64,000 nucleotides of DNA from Oscillospiraceae bacterium (lineage in GTDB: Bacteria > Bacillota > Clostridia > Oscillospirales > Acutalibacteraceae). The first letter of the stretch is position 1; each line of letters begins with the position of its first letter. The DNA is taken from positions 1 through 64,000 of the forward strand of contig JAAYOC010000024.1 of NCBI GenBank assembly GCA_012520505.1, given 5' to 3'. Position numbers and translations under genes: made by a program. Below the pieces are notes generated by a model, which saw only the letters and a list, made by a program, of their open reading frames with translations, had not been told where the DNA came from and made no database searches. Below are positions 24,745 to 34,171 of this stretch, one piece after another.

Positions 24745-26046
24745 TTGGAAAAGTTTGTTATCAATGGGGGAAACAAACTTAATGGTGAAGTAAGTATTAG
24801 TGGTGCAAAGAATTCAGTTGTTGCAATTCTTCCTGCTACCTTGCTTGCTGATGGAGTTTGTGTTATTGGAAACGTCCCAAATATTAGCGATGTTACAGCA
24901 ATGCTTGAAATACTTAAAACAATGGGAGCTCAGGTTAAACTTGTTAACCAGAACACCTATAAAATAGATACTCGTACTGTCTCTTCCGATACTGTACCGT
25001 ACGACTTAACTCGTCATCTTCGTGCTTCGTATTACTTAATTGGAGCACTTCTCGGCCGTTCCAGCTCAGCAAAAGTTGCGATGCCGGGCGGTTGTAATTT
25101 TGGCGGAGTTCGTCCGATTGATCAGCATCTTAAAGGTTTTGAAAAGCTTGGTGCTACAGTAACAATGGAAGAGAATGCTATTGTTAACGCAAATGCAAAA
25201 CAACTTACGGGCAACTCTATTTATATGGATATTGTATCGGTTGGTGCGACTGTAAACATTATGCTCGCGGCTGTTAAAGCTCGAGGACTTACAGTAATTG
25301 AGAATGCAGCAAAAGAGCCTCATATAGTTGACCTTGCAAACTTTTTAAACTCCATGGGCGCTGATATTCGTGGTGCAGGTACAGATGTAATAAAAATTCG
25401 TGGAGTATCTTATCTTCATGGTTGTGATTATTCAATTATTCCTGATCAAATTGAGGCAGGAACATATATGGTAGCAGTAGCTGCAACAGGTGGAAATGTT
25501 CTTATAAAAAATGTTGTACCTAAGCACCTTGAATCTATTTCTACAAAGATTGTTGAAACCGGTGCAGAAGTAATAGAATACGACGATTCTATCAGAGTAA
25601 TTTCAAATGGACGTCTTCAAAAATGTAATATAAAGACTATGCCGCATCCGGGTTTTCCAACAGATATGCAACCTCAATTTGCGGCAGCACTTTCAATGGC
25701 AGATGGGACAAGTATTATTTCTGAAGGCGTTTGGGATAACCGTTTTAAATATGTTGATCATTTAGTTCGCATGGGTGCTCAAATTGAAGTAAACGGTAAA
25801 GTTGCGGTAATTACTGGAATCGAAGAATTAAAAGGTGCGCCAGTAAAAGCAGACGACCTACGTGCAGGTGCTGCAATGATTATTGCAGGACTTATTGCAA
25901 CAGGTCGTACTGAAATTGAAAATGTTATCTACATCGATCGTGGATACGAAAATGTTGTAGAAAAATTTGCAGCGCTTGGTGCTGATATTAGGAGAGTTAT
26001 ATTTGAAGACGATCCTATTATTAAAGGAATTAGGTCAGCAGGTTAA
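24745..26046 (+). CDS. murA: UDP-N-acetylglucosamine 1-carboxyvinyltransferase
   Basis: This 433-residue enzyme transfers enolpyruvate from PEP to UDP-GlcNAc, the first committed step of peptidoglycan synthesis. The start GGNKLNGEVSISGAKNS is typical, and the catalytic cysteine is C117 in AMPGGCNFG, the form usually sensitive to fosfomycin. The start codon is TTG, preceded by GGGAGTG. A terminator follows 15 bp after the stop. Clostridia often carry two murA paralogs; only one is seen here. Confidence 0.95.
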   Translation: MEKFVINGGNKLNGEVSISGAKNSVVAILPATLLADGVCVIGNVPNISDVTAMLEILKTMGAQVKLVNQNTYKIDTRTVSSDTVPYDLTRHLRASYYLIGALLGRSSSAKVAMPGGCNFGGVRPIDQHLKGFEKLGATVTMEENAIVNANAKQLTGNSIYMDIVSVGATVNIMLAAVKARGLTVIENAAKEPHIVDLANFLNSMGADIRGAGTDVIKIRGVSYLHGCDYSIIPDQIEAGTYMVAVAATGGNVLIKNVVPKHLESISTKIVETGAEVIEYDDSIRVISNGRLQKCNIKTMPHPGFPTDMQPQFAAALSMADGTSIISEGVWDNRFKYVDHLVRMGAQIEVNGKVAVITGIEELKGAPVKADDLRAGAAMIIAGLIATGRTEIENVIYIDRGYENVVEKFAALGADIRRVIFEDDPIIKGIRSAG

Positions 26047-26060
26047 AGTAGAAACTAATA

Positions 26061-26090
26061 GGGGTGCGAACGCGCACCCTTAATTTTTTA
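26061..26090 (+). terminator. Terminator of murA
   Basis: GGGTGCG (26062-26068) pairs with CGCACCC (26073-26079), followed by TTAATTTTTT. Confidence 0.75.
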
Positions 26091-26099
26091 AGGTGAAAT

Positions 26100-26888
26100 A
26101 TGTATAAGTTTTGTGTACTTTATTCCGGAAGTACAGGCAATGCCACGTATATTGGAACAAAAAAAGAAGGTATATTGATAGATGCCGGGAAAAATGCCAA
26201 GCAACTTTGTTTGGCTCTTTCAAACTGTGGTATAAAACCTGAAGCTGTTAAAGCAGTTTTTTTAACACACGAACACATAGATCATATTGGAGCAATTAGA
26301 GTTTTTTGCAATCGATTTAATATTCCTGTGTATGCAAGTTTAAATACATTAGAGGTTCTTGATTTTAACGGTCATTTAAATGGCGATTTTGATGTTTTTC
26401 AAATGCAAGGTCTCGCAGACATAGGTGATTTTCATATTGAAAGTTTTCATACAATGCATGATGTTACTGAGAGTTTTGGTTTTAATGTTTTTCTTCCAAA
26501 CGGAATAAAAACTTCCGTAATAACAGACCTCGGTGTTGTTACAGAAGAAGTTGAAGAGGCAATTCTTGAAAGCAAGGTTATTCTTCTTGAATCAAATCAC
26601 GATGAAAGCATGCTTTTAACAGGTCCTTATCCATATAGCTTAAAACGTCGTATTATGTCAGAGCGAGGACATCTTTCAAATGATGCTGCAGCAGAAATTG
26701 CGGTAAAACTTATAAAAAGTGGAACAGAGCATATAATTTTAGGACATCTTTCTGCAGAAAATAATTTCCCATCACTTGCATATGCGACGACAAAAGAAAA
26801 ATTAACTCTGTTTGATGCAGTTGAAAATGAAGATTATACACTAACTATTGCTTCAAGACATGAACAAAGGGAGATAGAAATAAGCTAA
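26100..26888 (+). CDS. YycJ/WalJ-type metallo-beta-lactamase-fold hydrolase
   Basis: This 262-residue protein has the metallo-beta-lactamase fold with the metal motif THEHIDHIGAI, a GSTGNATYIG N-terminal strand and a late HLSAENNFP histidine. Length and motifs match WalJ/YycJ of Firmicutes, a predicted nuclease-like hydrolase tied to coordination of replication and wall synthesis. In many relatives it lies with walRK; here it follows murA and no walRK is near. The ribosome binding site AAGGTG is close to the ATG. Confidence 0.82.
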   Translation: MYKFCVLYSGSTGNATYIGTKKEGILIDAGKNAKQLCLALSNCGIKPEAVKAVFLTHEHIDHIGAIRVFCNRFNIPVYASLNTLEVLDFNGHLNGDFDVFQMQGLADIGDFHIESFHTMHDVTESFGFNVFLPNGIKTSVITDLGVVTEEVEEAILESKVILLESNHDESMLLTGPYPYSLKRRIMSERGHLSNDAAAEIAVKLIKSGTEHIILGHLSAENNFPSLAYATTKEKLTLFDAVENEDYTLTIASRHEQREIEIS

Positions 26889-26937
26889 ATATTAACATTA
26901 TTTGTATAAATAAATAGTACAGATTGGTGGTGAGAAA

Positions 26938-27414
26938 ATGAACAGTCAAGAAATAAAGTTTAGGTGGTGGATCTTTGCCGCTTATCTTACTATTGCTCTT
27001 GCAATTTCATTTAGACTCATCGACATTAAACAGAATTTAGATTATGAAAGAAGAAAGCCTACCATTACAGTAGAAGAAACAATTAAATCTCCTCAGCAAA
27101 GCACGCATTCTGCAACATCAGCAAAGACTGAAGAAAAAACGAGTAGAAGATATACTAAAGCAAGGATGCCTGAAACAGAGGAACCGGGAACGGTAGCAGA
27201 AACGTCAACAATTACAACGATAGAAACGTCAACTGAAATAACAAATACAACTGAGATAGAAGAATCAACTGTCATAACAACTACTACCTCGACTACCGAA
27301 GCATCGACAACTACAACAACTACGACAACTACTACCACGACCACCGAAGCACCAACAACTACAACCGAAGCACCAACTGCGACAACAACTGGCTCTTCGG
27401 CAGATCAATTATAG
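26938..27414 (+). CDS. Small membrane protein with a Thr-rich tail, unknown function
   Basis: I do not recognise a family. The 158-residue protein has one membrane helix (about 11-30) behind a short cytoplasmic start, then a charged stretch (50-75) and a C-terminal half made almost only of Thr, Glu, Ser, Ala and Pro, including a 13-residue run of Thr. The composition resembles a mucin-like or wall-spanning stalk that could be O-glycosylated, but no anchoring motif follows. The ribosome binding site is GGTGGTGAG. The repetitive ACA/ACT codons make the length likely to vary between strains. Confidence 0.65.
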   Translation: MNSQEIKFRWWIFAAYLTIALAISFRLIDIKQNLDYERRKPTITVEETIKSPQQSTHSATSAKTEEKTSRRYTKARMPETEEPGTVAETSTITTIETSTEITNTTEIEESTVITTTTSTTEASTTTTTTTTTTTTTEAPTTTTEAPTATTTGSSADQL

Positions 27415-27476
27415 TTAAAGGCATTGCAAACCTTTAAAAGAGATTCAATGTGAATATTTGGTATGAACACATAAAT

Positions 27477-27510
27477 AAAAAGCCCAGCTTTGAAGCTGGG
27501 CTTTTATTTT
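27477..27510. terminator. Bidirectional terminator
   Basis: AAAAGCCCAGC pairs with GCTGGGCTTTT around TTTGAA, with T-rich sequence after it and A-rich sequence before it. It serves the Thr-rich gene and the convergent lipoprotein gene. Confidence 0.88.
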
Positions 27511-27555
27511 ATTTTATTGTATTCATTACTGTGTAGGCTAATATTTTAAAAACAA

Positions 27556-28548
27556 TTATTTATAAGAGATTTCCCACCATTGTTCAATAGCTGCACCGAA
27601 ACTTTCGTCGCCCTTTGTAAAATAAGCAGGCATATAGGTGTTAAGGTGAACAAGTCTGCCATTTCCGTCAATTGTTGCTGTTACACGAACATTTTTACAG
27701 GACATTGAAACACCGGACATAAATATTTTTGCAATATCATAAACTGCTGTTGCAGATACAGCTTTGTTTGAGTAGTTTTGTCCGCTGGTGTCATCTTTTA
27801 CATAAATTGTAACAATTGTATTGCTGCCACTTGTTTTTACTGTAGCAGATTTAACATCATTTGCAGTAAGGTTGCAAACATAGTTTTGCTTTTCAACTAC
27901 AAATTTTTTAATAAGATCTGATTGTCCATTTACTACAACTTCTTTTCTGTCGTCCTTTGGACCGAAAGCTTTTTTTACGATTCCTGCGGAAGGTCCGGAA
28001 AGATTGTTTTCACCAACCTCAGTGTAGGTTTCACGTACTCGTGTAGCTGTAATGCTTTTTCCTGTTGTAGTTTTAATTGGATTGGCAGCTGCTTTGTAAA
28101 GATCAATTGCCTCCGCTGTTGTGTATGTTTTGCCGGCAGGAGGAGCTGTTGGTTTGGTACCACTAGAAGGAGTTCCTGTTGAAGTACCGCCACCGGTTTT
28201 CTTTGCCGGATCAGTCTTTTTTTGAGCATCTGTTTTTGTAGCACCGGTATCTTTTCCATTTTCGGTAGAAGCATCTTCTCCATCGCCTGCTTCTGCATCT
28301 GTTTTGCCGGCTTCACCTGTTTCTCCGGAAGCTGCACCTGTTTCTTCGGAAGCTTCTCCATCTACGTTTTCATTTTCTCTTGCTTTTTCTAGAGCCTGAC
28401 GTTTTTCATTTATCCAAACGATTTCACCGTCAACCTCCCCATCCCAGCCATATGCTAAAAAGTCCATATCAAGCGAACATGCTGAAAGTGAAAACATCAT
28501 AACAGTTGCCAGTAGTATAGCTGTGATTTTTGAGTGTCTTTTTTTCAT
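27556..28548 (-). CDS. Putative lipoprotein, unknown function
   Basis: This 330-residue protein starts with a lipoprotein signal (MKKRHSKITAILLATVMMFS then LSAC), with the lipidated cysteine at about residue 24. A low-complexity linker rich in Glu, Gly, Thr, Lys and Ala (about 55-135) separates the lipid anchor from a beta-rich C-terminal domain of about 190 residues. The C-terminal domain has no motif I recognise; its arrangement is like the substrate or protein-binding lipoproteins of Gram-positive cell envelopes. It is monocistronic, with a strong promoter and GGGGGG as ribosome binding site. Confidence 0.7.
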   Translation of the reverse strand: MKKRHSKITAILLATVMMFSLSACSLDMDFLAYGWDGEVDGEIVWINEKRQALEKARENENVDGEASEETGAASGETGEAGKTDAEAGDGEDASTENGKDTGATKTDAQKKTDPAKKTGGGTSTGTPSSGTKPTAPPAGKTYTTAEAIDLYKAAANPIKTTTGKSITATRVRETYTEVGENNLSGPSAGIVKKAFGPKDDRKEVVVNGQSDLIKKFVVEKQNYVCNLTANDVKSATVKTSGSNTIVTIYVKDDTSGQNYSNKAVSATAVYDIAKIFMSGVSMSCKNVRVTATIDGNGRLVHLNTYMPAYFTKGDESFGAAIEQWWEISYK

Positions 28549-28592
28549 TTTTTTCCCCCCATATTTTATACTAACAAATTAGTAACTACCCT

Positions 28593-28621
28593 ATTATATT
28601 AGAGTTCTAGCTTGTTTGCAA
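28593..28621 (-). promoter_or_regulatory. Promoter of the lipoprotein gene
   Basis: On the minus strand TTGCAA (28621-28616) and TATAAT (28598-28593) are 17 bp apart. An inverted repeat TACTAA-CAAA-TTAGTA (28569-28584) lies just downstream and could be an operator. Confidence 0.75.
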
Positions 28622-28675
28622 GTCTCTAGTGTGCTAATATACATATGTATTTTTTGTGAATATTGGTGAAAAGAT

Positions 28676-29605
28676 ATGACTTTTTATTTTTTTACAGTGG
28701 CACAGCAAGTTATGGTTTTATTTTTGCTGATGCTACTTGGTATAATTGCAAATCGTTTCAAATGGCTTAATGAAAATTCAGTAGCAGGCATGACCAAGAT
28801 TGCACTTTATTTGGTTACTCCCTGTGTCATTATTAATTCATTTTGTCGAGAAATGGAAGAAGAACTTTTAGAGGGACTTGTGGTGACTGCAATTATTTCA
28901 GTTGCAATTTATACTGGAGCAATTCTTTTGGCTCATCTTTTTATAAAAGATAAGGATGAAGGAAAGGAAAGAATATTTAGATTTGCTGCAGTTTTTGGAA
29001 ATTGTGGATTTATGGGTCTTCCGTTACAACAAGCAATTTTGGGAGATGAAGGTGTTTTTTATGGTGCGGTATATGTTGCTGTATTTAATATTATTGTTTG
29101 GACTTATGGTGTATTTGAAATAAGTGGTAAAAAGGAAGAATTTTCTGTAAAAAAGTTAATTCTTAATCCTGGTGTTTTGGGCACATTAATTGGTTTTACA
29201 ATCTTTTTATTTCAGATAAAATTGCCTTTTATAGTAGACACTTCAATCGCACATATGGCAGCACTTAATGCACCGCTTCCAATGATTATTATTGGATACT
29301 ATATAGGAAATCTTACTATAAGATCTTTTACTACAAACAAAAAACAGTATATTCCAGCTTTTTTAAGACTTGTAGCAATTCCTCTCATATCGATTTTTGT
29401 AATGAATTTGTTTAATGTTGATCCACTTATTATGGTTGCTTGTACAATCGCTACGGCAACCCCTGTTGCGGCCAATACTGCAATGTTCGCAACGTTTTAT
29501 AAAAGAGATGCTGAACTTTCGGCGGGTTTGGTATCAATTACGACTTTAATCTCGATTGTAACTATTCCAATTTTAGTTTCACTTGCACAAGCTATGGCAA
29601 ATTAA
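28676..29605 (+). CDS. AEC-family (auxin efflux carrier-like) permease
   Basis: This 309-residue protein has about ten hydrophobic segments in two five-helix halves, joined by a short charged linker near 105 (KDKDEGKE). Typical AEC signatures include the helix-breaking FGNCGFMGLPL and the C-terminal ATATPVAANTAMFA. Bacterial members export organic anions such as malate or take up other carboxylates; the substrate is not predictable. The start is at 28676 with a weak ribosome binding site (GGTGAAAAG). It converges on serA. Confidence 0.85.
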   Translation: MTFYFFTVAQQVMVLFLLMLLGIIANRFKWLNENSVAGMTKIALYLVTPCVIINSFCREMEEELLEGLVVTAIISVAIYTGAILLAHLFIKDKDEGKERIFRFAAVFGNCGFMGLPLQQAILGDEGVFYGAVYVAVFNIIVWTYGVFEISGKKEEFSVKKLILNPGVLGTLIGFTIFLFQIKLPFIVDTSIAHMAALNAPLPMIIIGYYIGNLTIRSFTTNKKQYIPAFLRLVAIPLISIFVMNLFNVDPLIMVACTIATATPVAANTAMFATFYKRDAELSAGLVSITTLISIVTIPILVSLAQAMAN

Positions 29606-29630
29606 TAAGATACATTAATGATAGAAATAG

Positions 29631-29655
29631 TAAAAAGCCTCCCGAAAAGGAGGCT
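29631..29655 (-). terminator. Terminator of serC-serA
   Basis: AGCCTCC (29636-29642) pairs with GGAGGCT (29649-29655). On the minus strand it is followed by TTTTTA. It may also slow transcription from the AEC gene. Confidence 0.8.
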
Positions 29656-29672
29656 CTAACTGTTGTGTTAAA

Positions 29673-30842
29673 CTATTTTACGACTCTAACTCTAACTATA
29701 CCGTCAATGTTTCTAATTGTATTAACAATATCGGGAGTGACTTCTTCGTCTACGTCCACCATTGTATAAGCAATGTCTCCTCTTGATCTGTTGAGCATGT
29801 CATTGATGTTTACATTAGCAGAAGTAAATGTACCTGTAATTTGACTAATCATGCTTGGGATATTTTTATGGTATACGCAAACACGATGTGCTACGGTCCT
29901 TTGCATATTTGCGTTTGGCATATTCACAGAATTATTTATATTACCGTTTTCTAAATAATCTACAAGCTCAAACACAGCCATTCGTGCACAGTTTTCTTCG
30001 GATTCCGGAGTCGAAGCACCGAGATGAGGAATAGCAATTACTCCGGGAACACCAAGGATGTCTTCACTTATGAAATCGGTTACATAGGCTGCAACCTTAC
30101 CTGTGCCAAGAGCTTCAATAATATCAGTAGTATTTACAAGTTCACCTCTTGAGAAGTTTAAAATGCGAACACCATCTTTCATCCCTGCGATTGATGATTC
30201 ACAAATTAAATCTCTAGTTTCATTTGTGAGAGGTACATGGACTGAAATATAGTCACAAGTTGCAAAAATATCTTTCATACTTTTCGCATGGAAAATTGTT
30301 GAAGAAACATTCCAAGCAGCATCGACAGATAAGTAAGGATCGTATCCGTAAACTTCCATACCAAGACCTTTAGCTGCATTTGCAACAAGGACTCCAATTG
30401 CACCAAGACCGATTACACCAAGCTTTTTATTTTTAATCTCAGGGCCTGTAAAAGCAGACTTTCCTTTTTCAGCTTGCTTTGCAACATTAGCCTCTGGTGT
30501 GTCTTTGAGTGTTTTAGCAAACTCGATTCCGGGAATAATTTTACGACTGGCAAGAAGAAGTCCACAAATAACAAGTTCTTTTACAGCATTTGCGTTACCA
30601 CCCGGGGTGTTAAATACGCAAATACCTTTTTCGGTACATCTGTCAACAGGAATGTTGTTTACACCGGTGCCTGCCCTTGCAATTGCAACAGTTTTTTCAC
30701 CAAATTCCATATCGTGCATTATGGCAGAACGAACAATTATAGCATCAGGATTCTCCATTTCTGTGCCATATGTATAAGATTTTCTGTCAAAATGGTCAAG
30801 ACCGCTTGGTGAAATTTTATTTAAGGTTAAAATTTTATACAT
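29673..30842 (-). CDS. serA: D-3-phosphoglycerate dehydrogenase
   Basis: This 389-residue enzyme oxidises 3-phosphoglycerate with NAD+, the first step of serine synthesis. The Rossmann motif is LGVIGLGAIGVLVANA, the conserved Arg/Glu/His catalytic triad segments are present (NFSRGEL, HLGASTPESEENCA), and a C-terminal ACT domain (about 315-389) could bind serine for feedback control. It is shorter than the E. coli and Bacillus forms. The start at 30842 overlaps the serC end by eight bases, so the two are translated together. Confidence 0.93.
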   Translation of the reverse strand: MYKILTLNKISPSGLDHFDRKSYTYGTEMENPDAIIVRSAIMHDMEFGEKTVAIARAGTGVNNIPVDRCTEKGICVFNTPGGNANAVKELVICGLLLASRKIIPGIEFAKTLKDTPEANVAKQAEKGKSAFTGPEIKNKKLGVIGLGAIGVLVANAAKGLGMEVYGYDPYLSVDAAWNVSSTIFHAKSMKDIFATCDYISVHVPLTNETRDLICESSIAGMKDGVRILNFSRGELVNTTDIIEALGTGKVAAYVTDFISEDILGVPGVIAIPHLGASTPESEENCARMAVFELVDYLENGNINNSVNMPNANMQRTVAHRVCVYHKNIPSMISQITGTFTSANVNINDMLNRSRGDIAYTMVDVDEEVTPDIVNTIRNIDGIVRVRVVK

Positions 30843-31926
30843 TTTTCTTATGTTCCTCTTCAAATTTTTTCATAAACTCTACGAGTGCTTCAACACCTTC
30901 AATAGGCATACCGTTGTAAAGTGATGCACGCATACCACCGGTGCTGCTATGACCTTTAAGATTGACAAAACCAGCTTCTCTAGCAGCCTTAACAAATTCA
31001 GCGTCAAGCTCTGGGCTTGTTGAGAAGAATGGAACATTCATGAGTGAACGGTCTTCTTTTGGAACTGGAGCAGTAAAAATTTCAGAGTTATCAAGAAAAT
31101 TGTAAAGAATCTTTGCTTTTGTTTCGCTACGAATCTTCATAGCTTCAAGTCCACCTGCCTTCTTAACCCACTCAAGAACGAGTTTGCACATGTAAATTGT
31201 GTAACAAGGAGGTGTGTTAAGCATTGAACCGGCTGCTGCCTGCTTGTCATAGTCAAGCATAGTTGGAATGAGGTCCATTGGTTTTTTAATTAGACCTTTT
31301 TTGTAAATTATGAAAGTAACACCGGCTGGAGCCATGTTCTTTTGAGCGCCACCGTAAACCATGTCGAATTTTGTAACATCGATAGGCTCTGAGAGCACGC
31401 AAGAAGATATATCGCAAACGATTGGAACATTGCCAGTGTCAGGAATTTCACGAATTATGTTGCCGTGAACTGTTTCGTTCATGCAGTAGTAAAAATAGTC
31501 AGCATCCGGACGGAATTGGCTCTTATCAAATTTTGGAGCATAGTAGAAGTTTTTATCTTCTGAAGTTGCAACTATTTTAATGTCGCCGTATCGTTGAGCT
31601 TCTTTTGTAGCTTTTTTTGACCAAAGTCCTGAAACTACATAGTCAGCTTTGCCGGAACCGGTCATAAGGTTCATTGGAATTGCTGAGAACTGAGTTGTAG
31701 CACCACCTTGAAGGAAGAGAACGTTGTAATTGTCCGGGACGTTCATAATTTCACGAAGTAAAGCTTCTGTATCGTTAAGAATTTTTTTGAATTCCTCACT
31801 TCTGTGAGACATCTCCATGACTGATTGACCAGTACCCTCGTAATCAAGCATCTGTGCTGCTGCTTTGTTTAAAACGGATTCCGGGAGTGTTGAAGGTCCC
31901 GCTGAAAAATTATAAGGTCTTGTCAT
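30835..31926 (-). CDS. serC: Phosphoserine aminotransferase
   Basis: This 363-residue PLP enzyme converts 3-phosphohydroxypyruvate to phosphoserine. It shows the typical start RPYNFSAGPSTLPESVL, the GGATTQF loop and the PLP lysine in YGGAQKNMAPAG. I choose the ATG at 31926, with GGAGG nine bases upstream; the frame stays open further but lacks such a site. Serine synthesis here runs serC-serA from one promoter; no serB is nearby. Confidence 0.95.
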   Translation of the reverse strand: MTRPYNFSAGPSTLPESVLNKAAAQMLDYEGTGQSVMEMSHRSEEFKKILNDTEALLREIMNVPDNYNVLFLQGGATTQFSAIPMNLMTGSGKADYVVSGLWSKKATKEAQRYGDIKIVATSEDKNFYYAPKFDKSQFRPDADYFYYCMNETVHGNIIREIPDTGNVPIVCDISSCVLSEPIDVTKFDMVYGGAQKNMAPAGVTFIIYKKGLIKKPMDLIPTMLDYDKQAAAGSMLNTPPCYTIYMCKLVLEWVKKAGGLEAMKIRSETKAKILYNFLDNSEIFTAPVPKEDRSLMNVPFFSTSPELDAEFVKAAREAGFVNLKGHSSTGGMRASLYNGMPIEGVEALVEFMKKFEEEHKKNV

Positions 31927-31981
31927 TTGTATAATCCTCCAATATAAAATTAATAATATTTTTAATGTAAAACATGGCATA

Positions 31982-32010
31982 ATTATAGGACCTCAAAACA
32001 AGTTTGTCAA
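31982..32010 (-). promoter_or_regulatory. Consensus promoter of serC-serA
   Basis: On the minus strand TTGACA (32010-32005), 17 bp and TATAAT (31987-31982): an exact consensus. Confidence 0.88.
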
Positions 32011-32210
32011 TAAAAATAACAAACTTTAGCAAAAAAAGAAGTGGCTGGCTAAAATATATTGATATAAAAATAACAATCTTTATGCAAGATGAAGGATTCT
32101 TTCTCTCAAAAAGCATAAATTAAAAAAGTTAACTGTGGTAATTTATAGATTAACTATAGTGGTTATAACTGCAAGGATTTTTAATAGAGCTTGAGTAATG
32201 TTTGAAGTAA

Positions 32211-32242
32211 AAAAAGACCATACCCGAGGATATGGTCTTTTT
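32211..32242 (-). terminator. Terminator of the GtrA-like gene
   Basis: AAAAAGACCATA pairs with TATGGTCTTTTT around CCCGAGGA. T runs are present in both directions. Confidence 0.88.
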
Positions 32243-32266
32243 AAATGTAAATAATTAGCATGAGCT

Positions 32267-32908
32267 TTAAGCGGTTTTTTCAGTTTTTGTAGCTTCTTCA
32301 GTTTCTTCAACTTCTTCTACTTTTTCCTTAAGGAGTACAAATTTTTCAAGTGGGAAAAGTACAATTAATTGAATCATACCAGCAGCAAGACTTGCAATTG
32401 TTCTTGCAAGGTTCTGTAGAATTCCTATTCCGGCAGTTGAGAGCAGGGAATAGATAAATGCTTGGAACCATGTTGAGAAGAGAATAAGTGCTGTAAGAAC
32501 AAAAATGTAGATTACAAAACAGTAAGTAGGCGCATCAGATTTGAAGGTTGTCTTCTTGTTTTGAATGTAGCCATATACGTTTGCAAGTGCATTTGAGAGG
32601 AAGAATGGAAGCACATAACCCCATGTAACTACTCCATTTATAACGTATTTTGTAAAGTCTCTAGCACCTACTTCAGTACTTACATCAAAGAGAGATTCTG
32701 GTACAAAAATCTTTTGTAAGAATTCCGGAAGTGTAGTTGTCATATGGTCAAAGATGAGTGGGAGTGTATTCGCTAATATCAGCTGAATAATTGTAACTCC
32801 AAGACTAACTACAAGAAATTTTACGAATTGCCAAAGGGCTTTAATGCCTTCGCCTTTTGCAGCTGCAGCATCGTCAATTTTTTCAAGAAAACTCTTTTTT
32901 TCTGCCAT
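32267..32908 (-). CDS. GtrA-like four-helix membrane protein
   Basis: This 213-residue protein has four membrane segments and the GtrA-type start (WQFVKFLVVSLGVTIIQL) plus the SNALANVYGYIQNKKTTF segment that corresponds to the NRxxTF signature. Family members help move polyprenyl-linked sugars across the membrane. It carries an extra cytoplasmic Glu/Thr-rich tail (about 188-213). The ATG at 32908 follows GGAGGATAATCTT. It diverges from glf and galE, and a GtrB-like glycosyltransferase is found at 50316-51257, so a shared surface-glycan role is possible. Confidence 0.75.
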   Translation of the reverse strand: MAEKKSFLEKIDDAAAAKGEGIKALWQFVKFLVVSLGVTIIQLILANTLPLIFDHMTTTLPEFLQKIFVPESLFDVSTEVGARDFTKYVINGVVTWGYVLPFFLSNALANVYGYIQNKKTTFKSDAPTYCFVIYIFVLTALILFSTWFQAFIYSLLSTAGIGILQNLARTIASLAAGMIQLIVLFPLEKFVLLKEKVEEVEETEEATKTEKTA

Positions 32909-32974
32909 AAGATTATCCTCCATATATTAAATAATCAACGCGTCTAGAATACCATAAAATAAACATTAATGCAA

Positions 32975-33003
32975 TTGAATAAGCATTTGTTTTAGTGTAC
33001 AAT
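32975..33003 (+). promoter_or_regulatory. Promoter of glf-galE
   Basis: TTGAAT (32975-32980) and TACAAT (32998-33003) are 17 bp apart. Confidence 0.7.
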
Positions 33004-33044
33004 GTTAGCGACAATTTTTTGTAGGAAATGTGAGGAGAATACAA

Positions 33045-34157
33045 ATGTATGATTATTTAGTTGTTGGAGCAGGCCTTTTTGGTGCAACATTTGCAAGACA
33101 GGCGATGGATGCTGGAAAATCTGTGCTTGTAATTGATAAGAGATCACATGTTGGTGGTAATGTTTACACAGAAAAACAAGAAGGAATAAATGTGCATGTA
33201 TATGGCGCACATATATTCCATACAAATAATACTAAGGTTTGGGAGTATGTAAATAAGTTTGCAAGTTTTAACAGATTTACTAATTCTCCGGTGGCAAATT
33301 ATGAAGGAGAACTTTATTCACTTCCGTTTAATATGTATACCTTTAATAAGATGTGGGGTGTTGTAACTCCGGAAGAGGCAGAGGCAAAAATTGCAGAACA
33401 AAAAGCAGCTGCAGGTATAACCGAACCTCGAAACCTAGAAGAACAGGCAATCAGTCTTGTGGGTGTTGATATTTATGAAAAACTCATTAAGGGTTATACT
33501 GAGAAGCAGTGGGGGCGTCCATGTACTGAACTTCCTTCCTTCATTATAAAGAGGCTTCCTGTTAGATTTACTTTTGACAACAACTATTTTAATGCTCTAT
33601 ATCAAGGAATTCCAATTGGTGGATATACAAAGATGGTTGAGAATATGCTTGCAGGTATAGATGTTAAGCTTAATGTTGATTATCTTGAAAATAAAGAAAA
33701 GTGGAACGGGATGGCTAAAAAAGTTCTTTATACCGGGGCGATTGATGCATATTTTGATTATTCACTTTCACCTCTTCAATATAGATCTGTTCGTTTTGAA
33801 AATGAAGTTTTAGATAAGCCAAATTTCCAAGGAAATGCTGCGGTGAACTACACTTCAAGTAAAGTTCCTTATACAAGAATTATTGAACATAAATGGTTTG
33901 AGTTTGGTAAGGATGAAGAGGGTAATGAGCTTCCAAAGACAATCATTACCAAAGAATATTCATCCGAGTGGCAGGTGGGTGATGAGCCATATTACCCTGT
34001 GAATGATGAGGCTAATGGTGAGCTTTTAGCAAAATATAAGAAACTCGCTGAGAGTGAGGACAATATAATTTTTGGTGGTCGTCTTGGTGAATATAAGTAC
34101 TATGATATGGACCAAGTAATTGCACGCGCCCTTGAGGTCGCAGCAGAAGTAATTTAA
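33045..34157 (+). CDS. glf: UDP-galactopyranose mutase
   Basis: This 370-residue FAD enzyme converts UDP-galactopyranose to UDP-galactofuranose. It begins with the FAD motif [16 protein letters not shown] and has the KRSHVGGN and GAHIFHTNN signatures of UGM, with a typical length. The start at 33045 follows TGAGGAG. galE lies 14 bp downstream, so the pair makes UDP-Galf from UDP-glucose. This implies a galactofuranose-containing surface polysaccharide; the transferases are not in the window. Confidence 0.95.
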   Translation: MYDYLVVGAGLFGATFARQAMDAGKSVLVIDKRSHVGGNVYTEKQEGINVHVYGAHIFHTNNTKVWEYVNKFASFNRFTNSPVANYEGELYSLPFNMYTFNKMWGVVTPEEAEAKIAEQKAAAGITEPRNLEEQAISLVGVDIYEKLIKGYTEKQWGRPCTELPSFIIKRLPVRFTFDNNYFNALYQGIPIGGYTKMVENMLAGIDVKLNVDYLENKEKWNGMAKKVLYTGAIDAYFDYSLSPLQYRSVRFENEVLDKPNFQGNAAVNYTSSKVPYTRIIEHKWFEFGKDEEGNELPKTIITKEYSSEWQVGDEPYYPVNDEANGELLAKYKKLAESEDNIIFGGRLGEYKYYDMDQVIARALEVAAEVI

Positions 34158-34171
34158 AGAGGTATTTTTAT

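Noticed and set aside
27093-27344. 83-codon Val-rich frame on the minus strand
   Set aside because: It is the complement of the Thr-repeat region; the Val runs come from ACA/ACT codons read backwards.
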